A stretch of 64,000 nt of DNA from CBDFLT01 sp965249225 (GCA_965249225.1 CBDFLT010000004.1:20425-84424), one strand, 5' to 3'; shown: positions 52,413-60,866, counted from the first letter of the stretch. Notes: generated by a model from the sequence alone, not told the origin. Translations and numbers: made by a program.

Positions 52413-53177
52413 ATGAGGCTCAAAGACCGAATCGCTCTAGTTACCGGCGCAGGCCGAGGCATCGGTCGCGGAATTTCCGAAGCGTTAGCCGCCGAGGGCG
52501 CCCAGCTCGTTATAAACGACGTTAGACGTGACGCCGCCAACGAAGTGGCGGCCGCGCTTAAAGAGCGCGGAACGCAGACCCTCGCCGCACCGGCAGACGT
52601 ATCCGACTCAGGCGAGGTCGACGCCATGGTCCAGGCTGCGCTGGACCGCTTTGGCCGTCTGGACATTCTTGTGAACAACGCCGGGATCTCACAGAACTCC
52701 CCCTTTCTCTCCATTACGGAGGCCGAGTTCGACCGTACAATAAACATTGACCTCAAGGCCATCTTCCTATGCTCGCAAGCCGCCGCCCGCGCTATGGAGC
52801 GAACCGGAGGCGGCGCCATCGTCAACATCACGTCTGTGTGTGGCGAAAAGGTGTGGCTTGGAAACGCCCACTATTGCACCGCCAAGGCCGGGGCCAACAT
52901 GCTGACACAAGCAATGGCCGCTGAGCTTGCCCCGCTGAGCATTCGCGTCAACGCCATCGCTCCCGGCACGGTAGATACGGAGATGTCTCGTGCGGACGTA
53001 TCTGACCCCGACGAGGCGGATTGGGTGGTGCGCCGCACCCCGGCCGGACGCATTGGCGAACCCGAGGATATCGCCCGTTTCGTGGTCTTTCTGGCCTCCG
53101 ACGAGGCCAACTGGCTAAACGGCCAGATACTTACTGTCGACGGCGGCTATAGCCTGCTCGGAGACCCGCTGGTTTAG
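52413..53177 (+). CDS. FabG-like short-chain dehydrogenase/reductase
   Basis: A 254-residue classical SDR with cofactor motif TGAGRGIG (residues 11-18), NNAG near 88-91 and catalytic Y154/K158. The C-terminus NGQILTVDGGYSL is typical of 3-oxoacyl-ACP reductase and sugar-alcohol dehydrogenases. AAAGGAG lies upstream of ATG 52413. It lacks the loop insertion of the 4606-8146 array, so it is a different subfamily. The next gene, an SHMT-like enzyme, follows after 105 bp. Confidence 0.88.
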   Translation: MRLKDRIALVTGAGRGIGRGISEALAAEGAQLVINDVRRDAANEVAAALKERGTQTLAAPADVSDSGEVDAMVQAALDRFGRLDILVNNAGISQNSPFLSITEAEFDRTINIDLKAIFLCSQAAARAMERTGGGAIVNITSVCGEKVWLGNAHYCTAKAGANMLTQAMAAELAPLSIRVNAIAPGTVDTEMSRADVSDPDEADWVVRRTPAGRIGEPEDIARFVVFLASDEANWLNGQILTVDGGYSLLGDPLV

Positions 53178-53282
53178 CGACCACACGTTCGACTACGGTA
53201 ACACCGTAGCGATGTCGGCATTACGGCGTTGTACCCCGACGACCTTGATCGCCGTCCAAGATGCGATGCGAGTAACACATCT

Positions 53283-54494
53283 ATGAACGCACAAATACGA
53301 TCGGCCTACGAGCAATTCCAGCAAATATTGGAAGACCAGCACGCCTATCGCCGTTCAACCCTCAACATGGTCGCGGCCGAATCGGCGACCAGCCCGCTGA
53401 TGGAGCGCATCATAGGCTCAGATTTCTCACGCCGGTACTCGTCGCCAGGCGTGTATGCGGGCGACAAGCACTTCGCGCGTGCTTATGATTTGACCCTCGA
53501 TCTGGTCCGTCGATTGTTTAGAGTGGACCACGTAAATATCAAGCCCGCAACGGGTAACCTGGCTGTACTGGCGGTAGTGACCGGCCTAACAAAGCCCGGC
53601 GACAGGATCGTCAAGGTGGGAGACAAGCACGGCGGGTACCCGATTCGGTTGGCGGAATGGGCCGGAGTGGAGATAGTGGACTTCCCCTTCGACTTCGACC
53701 GGCTCAATATCAAGGCGGACGAGGCCATCCAGCAAATGCACCAGGTGCGCCCGTCCCTGGTCATATTCGGGGCCAGCGAGTTCCTCTACCCTCACCCGGT
53801 CACGGAGGTCGCGGCCGCGGCCCACGAGGTCGGAGCGGTGGTGGCCTACGATGGTTCGCACGTGATGGGTCTAATCGCCGGCGGCCAATTTCAGGACCCG
53901 TTGCGCGAGGGCGCGGACGTGTTATTCGGCAGCACCCACAAGACCTTCCCCGGGCCACAGCGTGGTATGGTCGCGTCCAACGACGAGTCGGTGATGGAAC
54001 ACATCGGCCAAGCGTTGAACCCACCGCCATTTTTGCTGAGCTCCTACCACCTCAACACGACGGTGGCGCTGGGAGTAGCGGCCGCCGAGATGCTAGCCTT
54101 TGGCCGTGAGTTCGCCCCACAGATTGTCCGGAACTCACAGGCGCTGGCACAGGGCTTGGTAGACAACGAAGTGCCGGTCTTCACGGCGGCCAGCGGATGC
54201 ACCCAAACGCACCAGGTCATACTTGAAAACGGCGGCTTCCTATCGCCCGAGGGTATACGCATCAAAGAGGGCATGGAGAGGTGTGGAATCCTGGCCGACG
54301 CGGTAGTCCGTATCGGCACTCAAGAAGTCACCCGCCTGGGCATGCGAGAGGATGAAATGCATACTATCGCGGGCCTAATAGCCGACGCCGCTCATGGACG
54401 TCGTCCCGAGGATGAGGTTCGGGCCGACGTGGCCTCCCTGACCGCCGCCTTTCAACGGTTGCGCTTCTGCTTCGAAGACGAATCGGAACGTTGA
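53283..54494 (+). CDS. Serine hydroxymethyltransferase-like PLP enzyme
   Basis: A fold-type I PLP enzyme of 403 residues resembling SHMT. It has MVAAESATSPLM (like NLIASEN), YAGDKHFARA, a phosphate and ring-binding VVAYDGSHVMGLIAGG, and the Schiff-base Lys in GSTHKTFPGPQRG (K220; standard SHMT has TTHKTLRGPRGG). Substitutions around the folate-binding Glu region suggest a folate-independent aldolase or transferase on another amino acid rather than housekeeping GlyA. ATG 53283 is chosen from the conserved start; no strong SD is visible, and a TTG at 53229 is possible. Confidence 0.82.
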   Translation: MNAQIRSAYEQFQQILEDQHAYRRSTLNMVAAESATSPLMERIIGSDFSRRYSSPGVYAGDKHFARAYDLTLDLVRRLFRVDHVNIKPATGNLAVLAVVTGLTKPGDRIVKVGDKHGGYPIRLAEWAGVEIVDFPFDFDRLNIKADEAIQQMHQVRPSLVIFGASEFLYPHPVTEVAAAAHEVGAVVAYDGSHVMGLIAGGQFQDPLREGADVLFGSTHKTFPGPQRGMVASNDESVMEHIGQALNPPPFLLSSYHLNTTVALGVAAAEMLAFGREFAPQIVRNSQALAQGLVDNEVPVFTAASGCTQTHQVILENGGFLSPEGIRIKEGMERCGILADAVVRIGTQEVTRLGMREDEMHTIAGLIADAAHGRRPEDEVRADVASLTAAFQRLRFCFEDESER

Positions 54495-54520
54495 GCCGTT
54501 CTGAAACGGGAGTGAAACTT

Positions 54521-55032
54521 TCAGACGCCTGAGTAGGACATCTCCCGCTGGTTAATGAGCGTCTCCGTCGTCTGCCTCAACCTGCGGGACATGATTGCCG
54601 AAAGCGCCCCCATCACCTTGTACCCTATCACGGGGTACGTGTCCAATTCTTTGGCAATGCTGCCCATGATGAACTTGGCCAGTCCCTTGCGGTCGTGGGT
54701 GTACATGGCGACAAGGTCTACCTTCCTGAGCAAAACCACGTCCACTATAGCCTGTCCCACTGACTGACCCACAAAGACCTCCTGTCGCCAGCCTTCGTGG
54801 CTTCCTTCGGCCCTGTCCATACATTCTTGCAGGCAGTCTATTGCCTTGGCGCGCTCGTTCTCTTCACACTGATCGCTGGACATCATGTGGCCCCCACTAT
54901 CTGCGATCTCGCGGGAGGAATAACGTGGAGGAGGATGACCTCGGCATTCGGTGCCAGAAGGTCCTTAATCATAGGAAACACTCCCTCACATGCCTCCGAG
55001 CGATCAAGCGGTATAAGAACCCTGCTGTACAT
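54521..55032 (-). pseudogene. Universal stress protein split into two overlapping frames
   Basis: The minus strand encodes a UspA domain in two pieces. The first (ATG 55032, behind AAGGAGGTG, to TGA 54883) has MYSRVLIPLDRSEACEG and ILLHVIPPARSQ, 49 residues. The second (ATG 54886 to 54521, 121 residues) has the rest, including VDLVAMYTHDRKGLAKFIMGSIAKEL, the usual nucleotide-loop region. They overlap as ATGA in the -1 frame. A single base change would fuse them into a normal USP of about 170 residues. Alternatively, translational coupling could yield two half-proteins. I regard a frameshift as likelier. Confidence 0.75.
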
Positions 55033-55518
55033 TGCACACCTCCTTATAAAATAAAAAAGACCGCATTACTCCTACCGTTGAAGCAGGACTAATGGGTCTC
55101 TATACTCATCAATTCGCCAGTTCGTTCAGGACGTTTTTAGTTCGTTCCTATGGGCCAACCCTAGCGTTGACCCGCCAGCGGTAACCGTAAACTCACTACT
55201 CCCTAATCTGTGAGAGCACGTCCCCAGGCGAACAATATTTATTCCTTAACGATATGTCAACATTGTTCGCAATTTCACAACTATTCTCGTATCAAAAGCA
55301 TATGGCGACAAACAACACACATATGTGAAAGACATCACAGAGAGGATTTCGTAAGCACTATCCCCGCAATCCACCACCCGTTCGATGTTCGGTAGCTAAT
55401 ACGGGGTACGTCCTCGAATTGCCGAAGGCAGATGGGCGAACACGTTGGTACGGCTTTTATCCTGCGGAGGTAAAGAGCCGCGGAGACGACTGACGAAGTC
55501 CGTCCGCCGGGCATTCGT
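55033..55518. other. AT-richer intergenic region upstream of the usp gene
   Basis: No supported gene is found in 486 bp. The base composition is clearly more AT-rich than in neighbouring genes. It contains the CRP-like site at 55324-55339 and the perfect palindrome CACATATGTG next to it (55317-55326). It should hold the usp promoter on the minus strand. Confidence 0.5.
55324..55339. promoter_or_regulatory. CRP/FNR-type binding site candidate
   Basis: TGTGA-AAGACA-TCACA is a perfect match to the TGTGA-N6-TCACA consensus of CRP. It lies about 290 bp upstream of usp on the minus strand. No CRP-family DNA-binding regulator is encoded in the window; the CNB protein at 26698 has no helix-turn-helix. 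Confidence 0.4.
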
Positions 55519-55887
55519 TCACCCTTGGGTTCCCAGCTCCCTGATCGCCGCCAGCAGCTCCTTCCTTCCGCTGTCCTTGAGCAAATAGCCATCGGCCCCT
55601 GCGGCCAGCGCCTCATCCGCGTATTGCTCGTGCACCGTTAAGAAGAGAACCTTGATGGCAGGCCACCGCTCCTTGATACGGCGCGTGGCCTCCACACCGC
55701 TCATATTCGGCATTTGCGCGTCCATCAGGACGACATCGGGCTGCAGCCGTTCGGCCTCGTCTATACTTTCCAAGCCATCTGTGGCCTCTCCCACGACATC
55801 GATGTCAGGGTAGGCCCGAAGGATGCTTCGAAGCCCATCCTTCGCCGCCGAGCTGTCGTCAACTATTAATATCCTGGTCTTATCCAC
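55519..55887 (-). CDS. Single-domain response regulator (NarL-type receiver)
   Basis: A 122-residue CheY-like receiver: ILIVDDSS with acidic pocket Asp pair, phosphorylation Asp in VVLMDAQMPNMSG, Thr in LFLTVHEQ and Lys in DGYLLKDSG. The DGYLLKD form is typical of NarL/FixJ-type receivers that normally carry a LuxR helix-turn-helix, but this frame stops right after the receiver, so no output domain is made. GTG 55887 is chosen (GAGGCGAG upstream); an earlier GTG at 55917 is possible. It lies downstream of the broken LuxR regulator and sensor on the same strand and was probably part of that signalling set. Confidence 0.82.
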   Translation of the reverse strand: MDKTRILIVDDSSAAKDGLRSILRAYPDIDVVGEATDGLESIDEAERLQPDVVLMDAQMPNMSGVEATRRIKERWPAIKVLFLTVHEQYADEALAAGADGYLLKDSGRKELLAAIRELGTQG

Positions 55888-55978
55888 CTCTCGCCTCTTG
55901 CCGATCCCCACCACCACTCATAAGTCCCAATAGTCGTATGCGTCTTTACTTAATCATAGTGCCGGTGATTTCACCACA

Positions 55979-56012
55979 GTAGAACGGCTGACCCGTGGGT
56001 CAGCCGTTCTAC
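55979..56012. terminator. Long perfect hairpin after the LuxR-type regulator
   Basis: A 16-bp perfect inverted repeat (GTAGAACGGCTGACCC / GGGTCAGCCGTTCTAC) with a 2-base centre lies 28 bp past the regulator's stop. There is no U-run on either side, so it may be a weak terminator, an mRNA 3' end stabiliser or a protein site. The palindrome AAGTACTAGTACTT follows at about 56018. Confidence 0.5.
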
Positions 56013-56039
56013 CGATGAAGTACTAGTACTTTCGGATGA

Positions 56040-56438
56040 CTACAACTTGATGATTCCCATTTGTATTGCCTTGGTCACGGCCCCGGTGCGGTCGTTCACG
56101 TCCAGCTTGTTGAAGATGTTGGCCACATGTGTCTTCACCGTGCTCTCGCTGATCGTCAGGGAAGAGGCTATCTCTTTATTGGAGGATCCTTTGGCCATGA
56201 GACGGAGCACCTCGACCTCTCTTTCTGAGAGCAGTTCAGTCCCAGTTGCCTGACGGGACAGCTCAGCCAAGCGGTCCAGCACCTTCGAGGCCACACCGGG
56301 CTGAATGAGGGACTCACCACGGTGTACGGCGCGGATCGCCTGGAACAGATCTTCCCGGGAGGCGTCCTTCAGCAGATAACCCTTGGCGCCGACCTCGATG
56401 GCGTCGAAGATATACTCGTCGCTATCGAAGGTGGTAAG
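56040..56438 (-). pseudogene. NarL/LuxR-type response regulator, N-terminus removed by IS
   Basis: What remains is the end of a receiver domain (FDSDEYIFDAIEVGAKGYLLKDASREDLFQA) joined to a complete LuxR helix-turn-helix (LLSEREVEVLRLMAKGSSNKEIASSLTISESTVKTH, shown only in part). The phosphorylated Asp half of the receiver is gone. The sequence meets the IS terminus at 56438/56439. An internal GTG or ATG could still express a constitutive DNA-binding domain (an ATG-like start gives 84 residues from 56294). Confidence 0.88.
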
Positions 56439-56506
56439 TGTACGTCGTCAAAACAAGTGGGACAAAAGGGGAGCCTTTAAAGCGTGCAACTTGGACGCTA
56501 ACCGGC

Positions 56507-57499
56507 TCAGGCAGTTCTCAGATTTGCCAACCTCCGTTCGGCTAGACTCTTTTGCTTCACCTCCTGTCTCGTCGCCAGTATGGCGTCTTGGCGTCCGTGG
56601 TACATATCCGCCGGCGTGATGTTCCCCAAAGCCTCGTGATAGCGCTCGTAGTTGTAGTACCTTACGAAGCCCTCCATAGCCGCTACAAGCTCTTCCAGGC
56701 TGTGGTGGACAAAGACGTTGACCTTAGCCTTGGCTGTGCGATGGTACCGCTCCAACTTGCCGTTGGTCTGGGGATGGAAAGGTGAGGCGAAGATGTGTTT
56801 CATGAACCTGGCCCTTAGGAACTCGTCCAACGCCCTAGACAGAAAGCCTGGACCGTTGTCGCTCAGAAGGGCTGGACCTGGCTCTACAGGCGCCGTCGGT
56901 TGACCGGTGAACTCCACCGCATCCTGGACCACGTCGATGATGTCGGCACTGCTCATGCTGGTCTGCACCCTCCAGCCCACGATCATCCTGGAATAGTCAT
57001 CCAGCACGCTGATCAGGTAGTAGTAGCCCCAACCCACCACGAAGAAGTAGCTGGCATCGGTCTGCCATAGCTCATTGGGCCTGGCAGTCTTGGTGTGAAA
57101 CTCCTTTCCTGCTGGGAAGCCCTTGGTCTCGGGCGGCTTGATGAGCCCCGCTTCCTTCAGTATCCGGTATACGGTGGACTCGGAGACGTACATGACCTGT
57201 TCGTCCACCAGGGTGGTCGCCACCTCTCTCGGGCTCAACGATGGGTGCTCCAACGCATACCTGACCACGTACCGTCTTTGCTTTGTAGCCAACCGGTTCC
57301 ACACTCGCCTGGGCTCTGGTGGCCGGTCTACCAGACCGTTAAACCCCTTGTCTCGATACCTGCTCTTCCAGCGGTAGTAGGTCGAGGGTGCTATCTGCAA
57401 CTCTTGGAGGGTCTGCCTGACCGGCAGAGGAGACCTCTCGACGATCTGAAGGACCTCCGCCTTGAGCTGGGCCTCCCTTCTCACATAGGGCTTGCCCAT
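56507..57499 (-). CDS. IS3-family transposase OrfB (copy A)
   Basis: A 330-residue integrase-core protein. An N-terminal HTH region (LQELQIAPSTYYRWKSRYRD) is followed by the DDE triad: Asp in LWQTDASYF, Asp in ALLSDNGPG and Glu in NGKLERYHR, 35 residues apart as in IS3. It is intact and appears identical to copies B and C, so transposition was recent. It is probably made as an OrfAB fusion by a -1 frameshift on the A7 run at the end of orfA. Confidence 0.95.
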   Translation of the reverse strand: MGKPYVRREAQLKAEVLQIVERSPLPVRQTLQELQIAPSTYYRWKSRYRDKGFNGLVDRPPEPRRVWNRLATKQRRYVVRYALEHPSLSPREVATTLVDEQVMYVSESTVYRILKEAGLIKPPETKGFPAGKEFHTKTARPNELWQTDASYFFVVGWGYYYLISVLDDYSRMIVGWRVQTSMSSADIIDVVQDAVEFTGQPTAPVEPGPALLSDNGPGFLSRALDEFLRARFMKHIFASPFHPQTNGKLERYHRTAKAKVNVFVHHSLEELVAAMEGFVRYYNYERYHEALGNITPADMYHGRQDAILATRQEVKQKSLAERRLANLRTA

Positions 57500-57504
57500 G
57501 GGCT

Positions 57505-57867
57505 CTAACCGAGGCTTTTTTTCAGGACCAGGTTCTCCACCGACAGCTGAGCAACAAGTTCCTTGAGCCGCTCGTTCTCGCGCTTCAAGGCATCGACCTC
57601 CGCCTTGTTCGCCTCCCGTAGCGTGTCACCCTTCAGCCTCGACTTGCCCGCCTCCATGTAGTCCTTGAGCCACTTGTAATAGACCCCGGGGTTGATTCCC
57701 TCTCGCCTGCACAAGGCGCTGACTGATATCTCCCCGCGGATCCCCTCTATGACGATCCGTACCTTCTCCTCAGGTGTGTACTTGCGACGTGTAACGTTTC
57801 TGGTCCGTCGGACCACCTGCCTCGCGTTCTCGTCGGCTTGATCGTAGCTTCGACTGACTTCCTGCAT
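57505..57867 (-). CDS. IS3-family transposase OrfA (copy A)
   Basis: About 120 residues from the ATG behind AAAGGAG. The HTH_8/IS3 OrfA domain RRKYTPEEKVRIVIEG...VSALCRREGINPGVYYKW binds the terminal repeats. A C-terminal leucine-zipper-like helix (EVDALKRENERLKELVAQL) supports dimer formation. It ends just after a run of seven A residues that can shift the ribosome into orfB. Confidence 0.93.
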   Translation of the reverse strand: MQEVSRSYDQADENARQVVRRTRNVTRRKYTPEEKVRIVIEGIRGEISVSALCRREGINPGVYYKWLKDYMEAGKSRLKGDTLREANKAEVDALKRENERLKELVAQLSVENLVLKKSLG

Positions 57868-57979
57868 CCTGGCTCCTTTCACTTCCGTGAATCTACTCTC
57901 CTACCTGAGCCAGGACAATCGCCTTAATTGTCGCTTCTCAATTCCCCATCAGCTGTCCCAAATGTGCTGACGATACACA

Positions 57980-58703
57980 CGCCGGTCTCTCCCGCCGTTG
58001 CTCGCATCACCGGCTCGGTGACCGCCAGGTTCGTGCCCAACCGGGAGATGTCCTGGTGGTAGATAACCCTCCCCTTGCCATCCACCAGATAGGCGAAGCC
58101 CTCACTGCCAGCGGTAATTTCGAGCACCTCGTAATACGTGCCGACTGACAGCAAGGATTTGAGGGTAGACATTCCGGCCAGCACGCCCTTGAGCTCTCCG
58201 CCACTCGCCACAATAGGCACCGCCAATAGAACGGCGTCCTCGCCGGTGTGGATGTCCCTGAACACGTCCGAGAAACGCGGACGCCGGGTGCTCAGCACCT
58301 CTTCCAATTCGGATGGGAGGGGGAAATCCTCCTGCCGCCGCTCGAAGGAAAAGGGGTCCGACCAGACGGCAGTGCCCTCGTTGTCGTAGACCACCACCCC
58401 ACCATCAAAAACGAATAGCTGGTTTTGGACCTCTTCGAGCGCCTTGCCCAGTCGGGTTGGTTCCATAGAATGAAAATCGTTCTGGGCGGCGATGTTCTGG
58501 AGAATCCGCCTATGCAGAGTCAAGCCCTCGGAAAGCCGAGCGGCCGTTATCGTCGCAAGCTCAGTGTCCCGCTGCTCGATGTCCTGGCGTGCCGTGCGCT
58601 GGTATACAAAGACGGCTATCACCGACACCGCCACCAGCACTATGGCCCCCGGGATCAACGCGGACAGGAGGACCTTCACTCTGAGGCTTTTAGTGAATAA
58701 CAC
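57980..58703 (-). pseudogene. Cache-domain membrane sensor, C-terminus removed by IS
   Basis: The N-terminal 240 or so residues of a transmembrane sensor. A first membrane helix (VLLSALIPGAIVLVAVSVIAV) is followed by an extracytoplasmic double-Cache-type domain (VVVYDNEGTAVWSDPF; EDAVLLAVPIVASGGELKGV; YLVDGKGRVIYHQDISRLG). The frame is cut at residue 241 by the left end of IS copy A, which adds 18 foreign residues. The second membrane helix and the kinase or other output domain are lost. GTG 58703 follows AGGAGA. It probably formed a two-component pair with the headless regulator on the other side of the IS. Confidence 0.87.
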
Positions 58704-58821
58704 TCAGCCCATCTCCTTAGGCCGGGCGGTCTCTTGATTGATTTATCGAGCCGTCCCCTAAGCCTTCGGCCCTCAACCCGGAAGTTTGTCGCCGATATGA
58801 CGAGAGTTTTTGAGCATAGAT

Positions 58822-59022
58822 CTAATCGTCGAGCCAGCACCTGAAAGCGAGAAGTTCGGCGGCCTTCTGGTTCGCCTCGCAGCCCCGAACATTATGGCGC
58901 AGGCCTTGGAATATCGGCCGAAACACGGGGATGATGCGCGGTACCTCATCTATCAGGATGCGCTGGATCTCCCCGTAGGACTCCCTGCGGTCCGCCAGGT
59001 AGGCCTGGCTCCGCGCTTTGAG
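58822..59022 (-). pseudogene. C-terminal remnant of a peptide/nickel ABC binding protein (family 5)
   Basis: The minus strand from the IS edge at 59022 to the TAG at 58822-58824 encodes YGEIQRILIDEVPRIIPVF, then RPIFQGLRHNVRGCEANQ. This is the characteristic end of DppA/OppA-type substrate-binding proteins (EIQRIL-x-DExPRIIPFF). The upstream 85-90 percent of the gene is missing because the triplicated IS left end begins here. A plus-strand open frame over the same bases has no family features. Confidence 0.8.
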
Positions 59023-59475
59023 GTGTGTATCGTCAGCACATTTGGGACAGCTGATGGGGAATTGAGAAGCGACAATTAAGGCGATTGTCCTGGCTCAGGT
59101 AGGAGAGTAGATTCACGGAAGTGAAAGGAGCCAGGATGCAGGAAGTCAGTCGAAGCTACGATCAAGCCGACGAGTGTGTATCGTCAGCACATTTGGGACA
59201 GCTGATGGGGAATTGAGAAGCGACAATTAAGGCGATTGTCCTGGCTCAGGTAGGAGAGTAGATTCACGGAAGTGAAAGGAGCCAGGATGCAGGAAGTCAG
59301 TCGAAGCTACGATCAAGCCGACGAGTGTGTATCGTCAGCACATTTGGGACAGCTGATGGGGAATTGAGAAGCGACAATTAAGGCGATTGTCCTGGCTCAG
59401 GTAGGAGAGTAGATTCACGGAAGTGAAAGGAGCCAGGATGCAGGAAGTCAGTCGAAGCTACGATCAAGCCGACGA
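59023..59475 (+). repeat. 151-bp tandem triplication of the IS left end
   Basis: Units start at 59023, 59174 and 59325, exactly 151 bp apart and apparently identical. Each begins GTGTGTATCGTCAGCACATT and contains the IS left terminus, the leader, the SD, the orfA ATG and 14 orfA codons (to GCCGACGA). The third unit continues into the complete element B. The first two are therefore partial copies carrying two extra left ends and two truncated orfA starts. Confidence 0.95.
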
Positions 59476-59800
59476 GAACGCGAGGCAGGTGGTCCGACGG
59501 ACCAGAAACGTTACACGTCGCAAGTACACACCTGAGGAGAAGGTACGGATCGTCATAGAGGGGATCCGCGGGGAGATATCAGTCAGCGCCTTGTGCAGGC
59601 GAGAGGGAATCAACCCCGGGGTCTATTACAAGTGGCTCAAGGACTACATGGAGGCGGGCAAGTCGAGGCTGAAGGGTGACACGCTACGGGAGGCGAACAA
59701 GGCGGAGGTCGATGCCTTGAAGCGCGAGAACGAGCGGCTCAAGGAACTTGTTGCTCAGCTGTCGGTGGAGAACCTGGTCCTGAAAAAAAGCCTCGGTTAG
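59438..59800 (+). CDS. IS3-family transposase OrfA (copy B)
   Basis: 120 residues from ATG 59438 behind AAAGGAG; identical to the copy A product. The stop at 59798-59800 follows a run of seven A (59783-59789). From that run the -1 frame is open straight through the orfB start at 59806, so an OrfAB fusion transposase by programmed frameshifting at A-AAA-AGC is expected, as in other IS3 elements. Confidence 0.94.
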   Translation: MQEVSRSYDQADENARQVVRRTRNVTRRKYTPEEKVRIVIEGIRGEISVSALCRREGINPGVYYKWLKDYMEAGKSRLKGDTLREANKAEVDALKRENERLKELVAQLSVENLVLKKSLG

Positions 59801-59805
59801 AGCCC

Positions 59806-60798
59806 ATGGGCAAGCCCTATGTGAGAAGGGAGGCCCAGCTCAAGGCGGAGGTCCTTCAGATCGTCGAGAGGTCTCCTCTGCCGGTCAGGCAGACCCTCCA
59901 AGAGTTGCAGATAGCACCCTCGACCTACTACCGCTGGAAGAGCAGGTATCGAGACAAGGGGTTTAACGGTCTGGTAGACCGGCCACCAGAGCCCAGGCGA
60001 GTGTGGAACCGGTTGGCTACAAAGCAAAGACGGTACGTGGTCAGGTATGCGTTGGAGCACCCATCGTTGAGCCCGAGAGAGGTGGCGACCACCCTGGTGG
60101 ACGAACAGGTCATGTACGTCTCCGAGTCCACCGTATACCGGATACTGAAGGAAGCGGGGCTCATCAAGCCGCCCGAGACCAAGGGCTTCCCAGCAGGAAA
60201 GGAGTTTCACACCAAGACTGCCAGGCCCAATGAGCTATGGCAGACCGATGCCAGCTACTTCTTCGTGGTGGGTTGGGGCTACTACTACCTGATCAGCGTG
60301 CTGGATGACTATTCCAGGATGATCGTGGGCTGGAGGGTGCAGACCAGCATGAGCAGTGCCGACATCATCGACGTGGTCCAGGATGCGGTGGAGTTCACCG
60401 GTCAACCGACGGCGCCTGTAGAGCCAGGTCCAGCCCTTCTGAGCGACAACGGTCCAGGCTTTCTGTCTAGGGCGTTGGACGAGTTCCTAAGGGCCAGGTT
60501 CATGAAACACATCTTCGCCTCACCTTTCCATCCCCAGACCAACGGCAAGTTGGAGCGGTACCATCGCACAGCCAAGGCTAAGGTCAACGTCTTTGTCCAC
60601 CACAGCCTGGAAGAGCTTGTAGCGGCTATGGAGGGCTTCGTAAGGTACTACAACTACGAGCGCTATCACGAGGCTTTGGGGAACATCACGCCGGCGGATA
60701 TGTACCACGGACGCCAAGACGCCATACTGGCGACGAGACAGGAGGTGAAGCAAAAGAGTCTAGCCGAACGGAGGTTGGCAAATCTGAGAACTGCCTGA
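59806..60798 (+). CDS. IS3-family transposase OrfB (copy B)
   Basis: 330 residues, identical to the copy A product, with the complete DDE site (WQTDASY, LLSDNGPG, GKLERYHR). The ATG lies 6 bp after the orfA stop. The last 103 bp of this gene match positions 1-103 of the window (copy C). Confidence 0.95.
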   Translation: MGKPYVRREAQLKAEVLQIVERSPLPVRQTLQELQIAPSTYYRWKSRYRDKGFNGLVDRPPEPRRVWNRLATKQRRYVVRYALEHPSLSPREVATTLVDEQVMYVSESTVYRILKEAGLIKPPETKGFPAGKEFHTKTARPNELWQTDASYFFVVGWGYYYLISVLDDYSRMIVGWRVQTSMSSADIIDVVQDAVEFTGQPTAPVEPGPALLSDNGPGFLSRALDEFLRARFMKHIFASPFHPQTNGKLERYHRTAKAKVNVFVHHSLEELVAAMEGFVRYYNYERYHEALGNITPADMYHGRQDAILATRQEVKQKSLAERRLANLRTA

Positions 60799-60866
60799 GC
60801 CGGTTAGCGTCCAAGTTGCACGCTTTAAAGGCTCCCCTTTTGTCCCACTTGTTTTGACGACGTACA

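Larger units (their letters stand above)
56439..57979 (-). mobile_element. IS3-family element, full copy A (1541 bp)
   Basis: The termini are imperfect inverted repeats (TGTGTATCGTCAGCACATTT at the left, TGTACGTCGTCAAAACAAGT at the right), with TG...CA ends as in IS3 elements. The sequence appears identical to copy B at 59326-60866. It lies on the minus strand between a headless regulator and a tailless sensor gene. The flanks (AAG on one side, CGC on the other) show no target duplication, which points to a deletion or recombination after insertion. Confidence 0.93.
59326..60866 (+). mobile_element. IS3-family element, full copy B (1541 bp)
   Basis: This appears identical to copy A, in opposite orientation, with the same TG...CA ends. 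On its left it is preceded by two extra 151-bp left-end units. On its right it cuts the hypothetical gene that continues at 60867. The flanks show no target-site duplication (GAG/AGG before the array, TGG after the right end). Confidence 0.95.

Noticed and set aside
58810..59079. Plus-strand open frame over the IS junction
   Set aside because: It has no SD or family features, and the opposite strand encodes a recognisable OppA/DppA C-terminus.
59023..59475. CRISPR array
   Set aside because: The 151-bp units are identical head-to-tail copies of an IS end with no spacers.
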